Assembly: GCF_003025035.1 (NCBI RefSeq)
Contig: NZ_PYJN01000016.1
Span: 389,360 to 453,359 of the forward strand
Direction of reading: 5' to 3'
Length of the DNA: 64,000 nt
DNA from: Rhizobium sp. SEMIA4064
GTDB lineage: Bacteria; Pseudomonadota; Alphaproteobacteria; Rhizobiales; Rhizobiaceae
Positions 54,724-63,214 of this stretch are shown here, one piece after another. The translations under genes were made by a program, and so were the position numbers. The notes under the pieces are model-generated. The model saw only the letters and a list, made by a program, of their open reading frames with translations, was not told where the DNA came from and made no database searches. Every line of letters begins with the position of its first letter. The stretch's first letter is position 1.

Positions 54724-55617
54724 ATGAGCATCGTCACGACATCAACGATCAATTCCACTCCCATGATCAATAAACGCATGGTTGTCGATTGGCTGGGCAT
54801 AGCGCCCTTCCTGATCTTCGCGCTGCTGTTTCTAATTCTCCCCACGATCTATCTGATCGCAGGCGCCTTTCTGACGCCCGATGGCAGCTTGACGCTAAAG
54901 AACATCGGCGATCTGTTCACAGAGTCCATCTGGGACTCCTACTGGATCAGCATCAAGGTATCGCTGGCATCCTCTCTTGGCGGCGCCTTGATCGGCTTTT
55001 ATCTGGCCTGGGCGCTCGTCATGGGCGGCCTGCCGGCTTGGCTGCGCCATACGTTTTTGACCTTTTCCGGTGTCGCCTCGAATTTCGCCGGCGTACCTCT
55101 GGCTTTTGCATTCATCGCCACGATCGGTCGCCTGGGCCTCGTCACGCTGCTGCTGAAAAACTGGCTTGGCTTCGACATTTTTCATGCAGGCTTCAATCTC
55201 TACAGCTTCGTCGGCTTGACCATCACCTATATGTACTTCCAGATTCCGCTGATGGTGCTGATCATCACGCCGGCACTGGACGGTATGAAAAAGGAATGGC
55301 GTGAAGCCGCATCCATCCTCGGAGCGACCACTGGACAATATTGGCTTATGGTGGCGCTCCCCATTCTCTGGCCGAGTCTGCTTGGCACGACGCTGCTGCT
55401 GTTTGCCAACGCCTTCGGCGCCATCGCAACGGCCATCGCACTGACGGGCAGCTCGCTGAACATCATACCGATCCAGCTCTATGCCCAGATCCGTGGCGAC
55501 GTCCTGCACAACGCCAATCTCGGTTATGCGATGGCTCTCGGCATGATCGTCATCACTGGCATTTCCAACGTCATCTACATCATCATGCGCATGCGCGCGG
55601 AACGGTGGCAGAAATGA
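54724..55617 (+). CDS. ABC transporter permease 1
   Basis: The 297-residue protein has six helices and the binding-protein-dependent permease loop EAASILGATTGQYWLMVALPILWPSL (EAA motif, about 195-220), the contact to the ATPase. It forms the channel with permease 2. The ATG at 54724 is chosen over an in-frame TTG inside the terminator; ATG 54763 is possible. Its stop overlaps permease 2 (ATGA). Confidence 0.9.
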   Translation: MSIVTTSTINSTPMINKRMVVDWLGIAPFLIFALLFLILPTIYLIAGAFLTPDGSLTLKNIGDLFTESIWDSYWISIKVSLASSLGGALIGFYLAWALVMGGLPAWLRHTFLTFSGVASNFAGVPLAFAFIATIGRLGLVTLLLKNWLGFDIFHAGFNLYSFVGLTITYMYFQIPLMVLIITPALDGMKKEWREAASILGATTGQYWLMVALPILWPSLLGTTLLLFANAFGAIATAIALTGSSLNIIPIQLYAQIRGDVLHNANLGYAMALGMIVITGISNVIYIIMRMRAERWQK

Positions 55618-56402
55618 AGCTGCAAAAATTCTTTGCCTGGATCGCGGTCGTCATCGGCGCCATCTATTTCATCGTTCCGCTCATCGGTACGCTGGAATTC
55701 TCGCTGCGCATGCGACGCGACGCCTATAGTTTCGACGCCTATGCATCGGTCTTTTCGGACGCTCACTTCCTGTACGCGTTCGGCTATTCGATGCTCATGG
55801 CCTTGCTGACCATCATCTTCGGCATGCTGATCGTCGTGCCCACGGCTTATTGGGTGCGCCTCCGTTTGCCGCAGATACGCCCGATCGTCGAATTCATCAC
55901 CTTGATGCCGCTGGTCATTCCCGCCATCGTCATCGTCTTCGGCTATCTGCGCCTCTATAATTCGTCGTCGATCCTACCTTTGACGGGCTTCGAGCAGTCG
56001 ACGAACTTCCTTCTGGTCTGCTCCTATATTGTCCTCTCCCTCCCCTATATGTATCGTTCAGTCGATACGGCGATGCGCACGATCGATGTCGGCACCCTGA
56101 CGGAAGCCGCCGAAAGTCTTGGCGCTAAGTGGACGACCATTATGTTCCGCTGCATTTTTCCCAATGTTATGAGCGGCGTCCTTTCCGGCGCCTTCATCAC
56201 GCTGGCGATCGTCATGGGCGAATTCACGATGGCATCCCTGCTCAATCGTCCGGCTTTCGGCCCATACATGCAGCTTGTCGGCGCCAACCAGGCTTATCAG
56301 TCTTCGGCGCTGGCTATCATCGCGCTCGCTGTCACCTGGCTCAGCATGGGCTTGCTGCAGCTCGTTTCCCGCTTCTCAAAACTGGCTCCGGTTAAGGCGT
56401 AA
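55614..56402 (+). CDS. ABC transporter permease 2
   Basis: The 262-residue, six-helix protein carries the EAA loop EAAESLGAKWTTIMFRCIFPNVMSG near residues 165-190. It pairs with permease 1. Its ATG overlaps the previous stop by four bases, and the ATPase gene follows after 11 bases. Length and layout fit PotC-like permeases. Confidence 0.9.
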   Translation: MKLQKFFAWIAVVIGAIYFIVPLIGTLEFSLRMRRDAYSFDAYASVFSDAHFLYAFGYSMLMALLTIIFGMLIVVPTAYWVRLRLPQIRPIVEFITLMPLVIPAIVIVFGYLRLYNSSSILPLTGFEQSTNFLLVCSYIVLSLPYMYRSVDTAMRTIDVGTLTEAAESLGAKWTTIMFRCIFPNVMSGVLSGAFITLAIVMGEFTMASLLNRPAFGPYMQLVGANQAYQSSALAIIALAVTWLSMGLLQLVSRFSKLAPVKA

Positions 56403-56413
56403 GGCTTCGCACC

Positions 56414-57475
56414 ATGGCTTTTCTCGAACTCACCCACATCAAGAAGTCCTTCGGCGACGTTCACGTCGTTCACGATTTCAATATGCAGATCGAGAAAGGA
56501 GAGTTCATCTCCTTCCTCGGACCCTCTGGCTGCGGCAAGACGACCGTGCTGCGCATGATCGCCGGTTTCGAAAACCCGACGGCCGGAACGCTGACGATCA
56601 ATGGCAAAGACCAGCGAGCGCTGAAACCGAACCAGCGCAACATCGGCATGGTCTTTCAGGCTTACGCCCTGTTTCCGAACATGACGGTGCATGACAACGT
56701 CGCTTTCGGCCTCAAGGTCGCCGGCATGGCGAAATCCGACATCGACAAGCGCGTCAAGGAGATGCTGAGCCTCATCAAGCTCGATCATCTTGCCACCCGC
56801 TTCCCCTATCAGATGTCCGGCGGTCAGCAGCAGCGCGTGGCGCTCGCCCGCGCCATCGCCGTCAAGCCCCAAGTGCTCCTGCTCGATGAGCCGCTCTCGG
56901 CGCTGGACGCTAAGATCCGCATATCGCTGCGCGAAGAAATCCGTGCGATCCAGCAGCAGCTTGGCATCACCACTGTCTTCGTGACGCACGATCAGGAAGA
57001 GGCGCTGTCGATCTCCGACCGCATCGTCGTCATGAATGCCGGCCGCGCCGATCAGATCGGCACGCCCTTTGAAATCTACAATACGCCGGCCACCCGCTTC
57101 GTGGCCTCCTTCGTCGGCACGCTGAACCTCATTGAAGGCAAGGTCGTCGATCCCGACAACAGCCGCATCACGATCGGCGATCAGAACGTCACATTGAAGC
57201 AATCGGTCACCGCCTATAAGCCCGGCGACACCGTATCGCTTGCTTTACGTCCGGAAGCCGGCTCGCTGGCGGAATCGGCCAAGGGCGACACCGCACTGAC
57301 GGGCGAAGTCTCCTCGGCGCACTTCCTGGGTTCGGTCATCCGCACCCGCATGAACGTGGCCGGCAACACCATTTCCTTCGACATGTTCAACAGCCCGGGC
57401 ATGATGCCTCCGAGCGTCGGCGAGAAGGTCACGCTACGGTTTGCCTCCTCCGATCTGCTTGTCATCCAGGATTGA
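56414..57475 (+). CDS. ABC transporter ATP-binding protein with TOBE domain
   Basis: The 353-residue protein has Walker A GPSGCGKT (about 36-43), the Q-loop MVFQAYALFP, signature MSGGQQQRVALARAIA, Walker B LLLDEPLSALD and the H-loop VFVTHDQEEALS, then a C-terminal TOBE domain (about 240-350). It is of the PotA/FbpC group and energises the importer. A terminator follows, closing the operon. Confidence 0.93.
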   Translation: MAFLELTHIKKSFGDVHVVHDFNMQIEKGEFISFLGPSGCGKTTVLRMIAGFENPTAGTLTINGKDQRALKPNQRNIGMVFQAYALFPNMTVHDNVAFGLKVAGMAKSDIDKRVKEMLSLIKLDHLATRFPYQMSGGQQQRVALARAIAVKPQVLLLDEPLSALDAKIRISLREEIRAIQQQLGITTVFVTHDQEEALSISDRIVVMNAGRADQIGTPFEIYNTPATRFVASFVGTLNLIEGKVVDPDNSRITIGDQNVTLKQSVTAYKPGDTVSLALRPEAGSLAESAKGDTALTGEVSSAHFLGSVIRTRMNVAGNTISFDMFNSPGMMPPSVGEKVTLRFASSDLLVIQD

Positions 57476-57517
57476 TCGCCTCCCTGCGCGGCAGGGAAGT
57501 TTGGAAAATTATTCGCG

Positions 57518-57547
57518 AACGCCGGGCCAAAAGCCCGGCGTTTTTCT
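57518..57547 (+). terminator. Terminator of the ABC operon
   Basis: A 10-bp stem AACGCCGGGC/GCCCGGCGTT with a five-base loop is followed by a T-run, 42 bases after the ATPase stop. Confidence 0.92.
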
Positions 57548-57579
57548 TTGATTTCTGTTGCACCGCATTTATAGTCCAG

Positions 57580-57722
57580 CCGTTCTCAGGGCGGGGTGCA
57601 ATTCCCCACCGGCGGTATGGAGACTGGTCTCCGAGCCCGCGAGCGCCTTCCGGTTGCCGGAAGGGTCAGCAGATCCGGTGAGAGGCCGGAGCCGACGGTA
57701 TAGTCCGGATGGAAGAGAGCAA
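57580..57722 (+). promoter_or_regulatory. FMN riboswitch (RFN element) controlling ribH2
   Basis: The leader shows the RFN landmarks in order: TTCTCAGGGCGGGGTGCAAT, CCCCACCGGCGGTA, a variable stem, GATCCGGTGAGAGGCCGGAGCC, and GACGGTATAGTCCGGATGGAAGAG. The closing P1 helix pairs 57582-57587 with 57715-57720. FMN binding should lower ribH2 expression. Between aptamer and start, AAGGG (57778-57782) and CCCTT (57796-57800) could pair next to the AAAGG ribosome binding site, suggesting control of translation. Confidence 0.95.
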
Positions 57723-57802
57723 GCTGGGTCGACAGCTCCTTCGCATAAGGGGCTTCTGCGACCTTGCGTGTTCGCCCAAGGGATATTGAGTTAAACCCTT
57801 GA

Positions 57803-58291
<489 letters not shown>

Positions 58292-58350
58292 GTTAAGATG
58301 ATGGAGGCGCGGCAAAGGCCCGCCTCCATTTCTCGGGCAAGGAGCATCAC

Positions 58351-58701
58351 ATGACCGTCCTGCGAATTGTGCCCAATCTGCATGCCGCCGATCCCGCAAG
58401 CGCCCGTGTCTTCTATGGCGACCTGCTCGGCTTGGATATCGTCATGGACCACGGCTGGATCATGACCTTCGCCTCCAAAGCCCAGACTGTCCCACAGATC
58501 AGCATAGCCAGCGAAGGCGGCTCAGGCACGACCGTTCCAGATCTTTCGATCGAGGTCGACGATGTCGATCAGGTCTATCAGCGCGCCCGATCGATGCAGT
58601 TCGATATCGTCTACGAACTGAACGACGAACCCTGGGGCGTCCGGCGCTTTTATGTCCGCGACCCCTTGGGCAAGATCGTGAATATTCTGTCCCACCGATA
58701 G
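58351..58701 (+). CDS. VOC-family (glyoxalase/bleomycin-resistance fold) protein
   Basis: The 116-residue protein is one VOC module pair: VPNLHAADPASARVFYGDLLGLDIVMDHG at the N-terminus in part and RRFYVRDPLGKIVNILSH at the C-terminus. Metal ligands are plausible (His at 11, Glu/Asp near the end) but not certain. Function unknown. An AAGGAGC site precedes the ATG. It lies 59 bases after ribH2 and may share its transcript; it is convergent with the GntR gene, five bases apart. Confidence 0.8.
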   Translation: MTVLRIVPNLHAADPASARVFYGDLLGLDIVMDHGWIMTFASKAQTVPQISIASEGGSGTTVPDLSIEVDDVDQVYQRARSMQFDIVYELNDEPWGVRRFYVRDPLGKIVNILSHR

Positions 58702-58706
58702 GCAGT

Positions 58707-59435
58707 TCATCCCAAATCGACGTTGAAGGTCACCCGTTCCGCCGACCATAGTGTCTCAGCATAGGCTATGGGTACGCCGTCGCTATCGACATCCACTTTG
58801 AGGATGACCAATACCGGTGTCGACTTCGGCTGCCGCAACAGCCGTGCCTCCTCGGCACTTGGCATGCGCGCCTCGATCTCGGTCGACAGGCGTACATAGT
58901 CGTGGACACCGTAGCTGGCGAGCGCCGCGCTGATGGTCTCGTATTGCAACCTCGCCTTATCGAAATCAGGAAAGCGGTCAGCCGGATAATAACTGTCGCC
59001 GAGTTCGACGGGAACACCGTCTGCCGTCATCACGCCGCGGCGATGGATGACGGGTGCGCCGGACGCCAGCTTCAGCCGTGCCGCTACACGCTCCGACGCT
59101 GCAACGACCTCGTGGATCAATAGCTCGCCGCCAGGCTCGAAACCCTGCTCGATCAGATTCTTGGAGAACCGTGTCTTCTTCGACAGCGTATAATCGAGAG
59201 CCCCTCGGTGCACGAAGGTTCCCCGTCCTTGCTCGGCGCGCACCAGTCCCCGCTGCTCCAGATGGCCGAGCGCCTGACGGACGGTGAAGCGGCTGACGCC
59301 GAAGCGTTCCATAAGCTCCGGTTCGGTCGGCAATTTGGCGCCCGGAGCAAAGGTCCCGGCGGCGATATCCGCCGCCAGGATTTCGCCGATCTGATGCCAG
59401 AGAGCGCTGCCGCTCTTGCGGTCGATCGTCTCCAT
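58707..59435 (-). CDS. GntR-family regulator, HutC/PhnF subfamily (UTRA domain)
   Basis: The 242-residue protein has an N-terminal winged helix (about 8-75; PTEPELMERFGVSRFTVRQALGHLEQRGLVRAEQGRGTFV in part) and a C-terminal UTRA ligand domain (about 95-235). Members sense small molecules such as urocanate, phosphonates or sugar phosphates. The ATG follows the methyltransferase stop after one base, so the two are one operon. The frame runs on upstream through that gene, but METIDRKSG is the family-like start. Confidence 0.88.
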   Translation of the reverse strand: METIDRKSGSALWHQIGEILAADIAAGTFAPGAKLPTEPELMERFGVSRFTVRQALGHLEQRGLVRAEQGRGTFVHRGALDYTLSKKTRFSKNLIEQGFEPGGELLIHEVVAASERVAARLKLASGAPVIHRRGVMTADGVPVELGDSYYPADRFPDFDKARLQYETISAALASYGVHDYVRLSTEIEARMPSAEEARLLRQPKSTPVLVILKVDVDSDGVPIAYAETLWSAERVTFNVDLG

Positions 59436-59436
59436 G

Positions 59437-60126
59437 TCACACGCGCTTTTCAAGCCGGAACAACAGCTTGTATTCGGCGGGATAGGCGAGAGCATCGAGA
59501 ATGCTCGGATAATATTTGCGATCCTTCGAGCCGCTGACGAAACCGTCATAGCCGAAACGCCTGACGGAGACATTGAAGCCTGCGGCAACGAAGGCGTCGA
59601 TATAGTCCTGGGGAGAGCGATCCTGTACCGGCGCATTGCTGTTGCCGCCGATCAGCTCGCGCCATTTCGGCCAGAGGGGCATCTCGTTGTGGCAGCCGGT
59701 GACCGCATAATAGATGCCACCATTGCGCATGACCTCGAACATCTGCTCCGCGTGCCGCTTCAATTCCGGCAGCAGATAGACCACCTCATAGCTGAACGCG
59801 ACATCGAAGCTGTCGACAAAAGGCGAAAGATCGGTGGTGACATGAAATTCCAACGGCATATTGCCCTTGGCCGCGACAGCCGCCGCAACCGATTCCGAGG
59901 CGATGTCGATGCCGACGCCGCGGCGAAACGGCCGCATCGCGTGAAGCAGCCGCAGGAAGCCGCCACGATTGCAGCCAAAATCCAGTACCGTCTTCGACGA
60001 AAAGTCCCGCTCCGGTACGGTCTCGATGAAATGCCGCCAAAGCGGACTATGCGACTCCGCCATCGCGATGTCGCCGTTCGGTTCGGTATGCCACGTTGCG
60101 TAGGTGGTTGCTGCGTTTGTCATCAT
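59437..60126 (-). CDS. SAM-dependent methyltransferase, class I
   Basis: The 229-residue protein has motif I VLDFGCNRGGFLRLL (about 47-61), GVGIDIASESV (motif II) and VMRNGGIYYAVTG (post-motif III). It opens with TYATWHTEPNG, and contains FSYEVVYLLPEL. The substrate is not evident. It is first in the operon with the GntR regulator, with a CCTGTGACAGG palindrome 42 bases before its start. Confidence 0.82.
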   Translation of the reverse strand: MMTNAATTYATWHTEPNGDIAMAESHSPLWRHFIETVPERDFSSKTVLDFGCNRGGFLRLLHAMRPFRRGVGIDIASESVAAAVAAKGNMPLEFHVTTDLSPFVDSFDVAFSYEVVYLLPELKRHAEQMFEVMRNGGIYYAVTGCHNEMPLWPKWRELIGGNSNAPVQDRSPQDYIDAFVAAGFNVSVRRFGYDGFVSGSKDRKYYPSILDALAYPAEYKLLFRLEKRV

Positions 60127-60167
60127 GCGCTCGCTGTTGGAGTGGACTGAGCGAGCAATAACGCAGC

Positions 60168-60178
60168 CCTGTGACAGG
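60168..60178. promoter_or_regulatory. Palindrome CCTGTGACAGG upstream of the methyltransferase-GntR operon
   Basis: An 11-bp palindrome with a central G sits 42 bases before the methyltransferase ATG. It is a possible site for the GntR protein of the same operon, but it does not match the usual HutC-type sequence well. Confidence 0.25.
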
Positions 60179-60230
60179 CATGTGAATTCGTCCGGACGAC
60201 TGGACTATTGGAAGCTATCGCTGGACAAAT

Positions 60231-60257
60231 AAAAAAAGGCCCTGCCGAAGCAGAGCC
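60231..60257 (-). terminator. Terminator of the sugar ABC operon
   Basis: GGCCCTGC/GCAGAGCC forms an 8-bp stem with one mismatch and a CGAA loop, followed on the minus strand by seven U residues. It lies 27 bases past the ATPase stop. Confidence 0.8.
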
Positions 60258-60283
60258 CTCTTCAATTCGCTAAGAGCCAAGGC

Positions 60284-61288
60284 CTACGCGCGGATAGCCT
60301 GATCATTCTCGTCGAAGCGATGCATGTGTCCCGTGTCCGGTGTGGCATAGACCGTTTCGTCCGGCTCATATTTGTGTTCGCCGAAGAGGCGCGCGGTCAG
60401 AAGGCCGGTTTGATCGGATTCGAGATAGATGATCGTGTCGGCGCCGAGGTGTTCGACATGGATGACCTTGGCCGCCCATGTGCCTTGCTCGCGTGACAAC
60501 GTGATATGCTCCGGACGGATGCCGACGGTTTTCGCGCCGCTCTGTTCGAGCTTTTCCGCAGGGATGAAATTCATCTGCGGCGAACCGATGAAGCCGGCAA
60601 CGAAGACATTCGCAGGGCGGTTATAAAGCTCCATCGGCGAACCGATCTGCTCGATCGCACCGGCGTTCATCACGACGATCTTGTCAGCCAGCGTCATGGC
60701 CTCCACCTGATCGTGGGTGACATAAATCATCGTCGCCTTGAGGCTGCGATGCAGGCGGGCGATTTCGAGGCGGGTCTGGACGCGCAATGCCGCATCGAGG
60801 TTCGACAGCGGCTCGTCGAAGAGGAAGAGCTCCGGTTCGCGCACGATGGCGCGGCCGATGGCGACACGCTGACGCTGACCGCCGGAGAGCTCCGCCGGGC
60901 GGCGGGCGAGATAAGGCGCGAGGGAAAGCATGCTCGACGCCTTCTCCACACGGTTATCGATCTCATCCTTGGCGGTGCCGGCCTGCTTCAGGCCAAGGCC
61001 CATATTGTCCTTCACCGTCAGATGCGGATAGAGCGCATAGGACTGGAACACCATGGAAATGCCGCGCTTGGCGGGCGGCGTTACCGTCACGTCGGTGCCG
61101 TTGATCAGCACCGCGCCCGAGGTCACGTCCTCCAGGCCGGCGATGCTGCGCAGAAGGGTCGACTTGCCGCAGCCGGAAGGGCCGACGAAAATGACGAACT
61201 CGCCATCCTTCACCTCGAGGTCGATGCCCTTCAGCACATCATGCGTACCATAGGCCTTGCGAATGGATTTCAGTTGAAGCGATCCCAC
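60284..61288 (-). CDS. Sugar ABC transporter ATP-binding protein (MsmK/UgpC type)
   Basis: The 334-residue protein has Walker A GPSGCGKS (about 37-44), [11 protein letters not shown], signature [26 protein letters not shown] and [11 protein letters not shown], and a C-terminal TOBE/OB domain ending [11 protein letters not shown]. It is of the CUT1 group that drives oligosaccharide or polyol importers. It begins with GTG. It is the last gene of the operon with the dehydrogenase and two permeases. Confidence 0.93.
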   Translation of the reverse strand: MGSLQLKSIRKAYGTHDVLKGIDLEVKDGEFVIFVGPSGCGKSTLLRSIAGLEDVTSGAVLINGTDVTVTPPAKRGISMVFQSYALYPHLTVKDNMGLGLKQAGTAKDEIDNRVEKASSMLSLAPYLARRPAELSGGQRQRVAIGRAIVREPELFLFDEPLSNLDAALRVQTRLEIARLHRSLKATMIYVTHDQVEAMTLADKIVVMNAGAIEQIGSPMELYNRPANVFVAGFIGSPQMNFIPAEKLEQSGAKTVGIRPEHITLSREQGTWAAKVIHVEHLGADTIIYLESDQTGLLTARLFGEHKYEPDETVYATPDTGHMHRFDENDQAIRA

Positions 61289-61301
61289 AGTCTCTTATCC
61301 C

Positions 61302-62366
61302 TTACAAATAAACGGGCTTGCCGGTACGCACGCTCTCGTCGGCGGCGAGGCAAATGCGCAGCGATTGAACGGCATCGGCCATATGGCGGCTGAGGTCGAT
61401 ATCCTCACGGATGGCCTTCAGCATGAAGGCTTGTTCGCGATCGCACAGCTCCTGATGACCCGGCTCGCCATCCATGCGCAGATCCTGGTCCGGACGGATG
61501 AACTTGCCGTTCGGGCCGGTCTCGGCGGTATGTAGCCGGATGACGGAGGTCTTGGTGTGCGTATCGATGTCGTCGGACTTGGCGTTGGGGTCCATGACGA
61601 TCGATACCGCGCCATTCGGCGACATCACATCCTTCACAAAGAAGGCGGTTTCGGAAATCATCGGCCCCCAGCCGGCCTCATACCAGCCGACCGAACCGTC
61701 TTCGTAGATCACCTGCAGATGGCCGTAATTGTACATGTCCGGCGCGATCTCGTCCGATAGGCGCAGACCCATGCCGCGCACCTCGACGGGCTTGGCGTCC
61801 GTGATCTGGCACATGACGTCGACATAATGCACGCCGCAATCGACGATCGGCGGCGTCGTGCGCATCAGCGCCTTATGCGTCTCCCAGGTCGGCCCACTCG
61901 ACTGCTGGTTCAGGTTCATTCGGAAGACATAAGGACCGCCGAACTTGCGTGCTTCCGCAATCAGCCGTGTCCAGGACGGATGATGACGCAGAATATAGCC
62001 GATCACCAGCTTGCGGCCGGCTTTCTTGGCTGCGGCCACAACACGCTCCGCATCCTCGACAGTCGTCGCCAGCGGCTTTTCCACGAAGACGTCGCAGCCC
62101 GCCTCGAAAGCCATGACCGCATAGTCCGCGTGGCTGTCGGAATAGGTGTTGATCGAGCAGAGATCGGGCTTCAACTCCTTTAGCGCCGTCTCGAAATCCG
62201 GATGGATCGTGTAACCCTGCAGCTCGTCGGCCAGCTTCGGCATCGAGCGATTGACCAGGCCAACGATCTCGAAACCGGGATTGTTGTGATAGGCGAGCGC
62301 ATGGCTGCGGCCCATATTGCCAAGGCCGGCGACCAAGACGCGGATCGGCTTATGAGATGAGCTCAC
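61302..62366 (-). CDS. Gfo/Idh/MocA-family oxidoreductase
   Basis: The 354-residue protein has an N-terminal NAD(P)-binding Rossmann fold (RVLVAGLGNMGRSHALAYH, about 9-27), the family EKP motif in DVFVEKPLATT, and a C-terminal domain with the likely catalytic CGVHYVDVM (Asp/His). Such enzymes oxidise sugars or inositols. GTG at 62366 overlaps the permease stop (GTGA) and has a GGAG site seven bases upstream; a longer frame is rejected. Its place inside the operon suggests it acts on the imported sugar. Confidence 0.9.
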   Translation of the reverse strand: MSSSHKPIRVLVAGLGNMGRSHALAYHNNPGFEIVGLVNRSMPKLADELQGYTIHPDFETALKELKPDLCSINTYSDSHADYAVMAFEAGCDVFVEKPLATTVEDAERVVAAAKKAGRKLVIGYILRHHPSWTRLIAEARKFGGPYVFRMNLNQQSSGPTWETHKALMRTTPPIVDCGVHYVDVMCQITDAKPVEVRGMGLRLSDEIAPDMYNYGHLQVIYEDGSVGWYEAGWGPMISETAFFVKDVMSPNGAVSIVMDPNAKSDDIDTHTKTSVIRLHTAETGPNGKFIRPDQDLRMDGEPGHQELCDREQAFMLKAIREDIDLSRHMADAVQSLRICLAADESVRTGKPVYL

Positions 62367-63202
62367 TTGACTGCTCCGGAGGTAATGCCGCGAATGAGTT
62401 GGCGTGAGAAGATGACATAGAGGATGAGGATGGGCAGGATGGCGAGCGTCAGCGCCGCCAGGACCGCATTCCAGTTGGTCACGAATTGGCCGATGAAGAT
62501 CTGCGAGCCCAACGTCACCGTCTTTGTCGCCTCGCTCGGCGCCAGGATCAGCGGGAACCACAGGTCGTTCCAGATCGGGATCATGGTGAAGACGGCGACC
62601 GTTGCCATGGCCGGACGAATGAGCGGCACCACGAGACGGAAGAAAATCGCATATTCGCTAAGCCCGTCGATGCGGCCCGCATTCTTCAGGTCATCGGAGA
62701 CGGTCCGCATGAATTCAGACAGTATGAAGATGGCGAGCGGCAGGCCCTGGGCCGTATAGACAAGGATCAGCGAGGTCAGCGTATTGACCAAGCCGGCGGC
62801 GACCATGCCCTGCAGGATCGCGACCGTACCGAGGCGGATCGGGATCATAATGCCGATTGCGAGATAAAGCCCCATGATCGTATTGCCGCGGAAACGGTAT
62901 TCCGACAGTGCGAAGGCGGCCATGGCGCCGAACAGCAGCGTCAAGACGATCGAGACAATCGTCACGATGAAGCTGTTCTCGAAATAGGTCAGGAAATCCC
63001 CCTGCTTAAGAACGGTCTGATAACCGATCAGGCTGAAGCTGGAGGGCGTCGGGATGCTCAAGGGCGCACGGAAGATCGAGGCGCGGTCCTTGAAGGAATT
63101 GATGATGGTCAGGAACACCGGGAAAACGGCAAGCAACGTGTAGGCGATCAACGCCAGATGCACGAGGCTGGAGCGGGCAAGGGAAGTGCGTGCCTTGGAC
63201 AT
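62363..63202 (-). CDS. Sugar ABC transporter permease (MalG type)
   Basis: The 279-residue, six-helix protein is a CUT1 permease: LLAVFPVFLTIINSFKDRASIF near the N-terminus and the EAA-like loop NAGRIDGLSEYAIFFRLVVPLIRPAM (about 172-197). It pairs with the MalF-type permease 12 bases upstream and is coupled to the dehydrogenase by overlap. Confidence 0.92.
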   Translation of the reverse strand: MSKARTSLARSSLVHLALIAYTLLAVFPVFLTIINSFKDRASIFRAPLSIPTPSSFSLIGYQTVLKQGDFLTYFENSFIVTIVSIVLTLLFGAMAAFALSEYRFRGNTIMGLYLAIGIMIPIRLGTVAILQGMVAAGLVNTLTSLILVYTAQGLPLAIFILSEFMRTVSDDLKNAGRIDGLSEYAIFFRLVVPLIRPAMATVAVFTMIPIWNDLWFPLILAPSEATKTVTLGSQIFIGQFVTNWNAVLAALTLAILPILILYVIFSRQLIRGITSGAVK

Positions 63203-63214
63203 GGTCGCCTCTCC

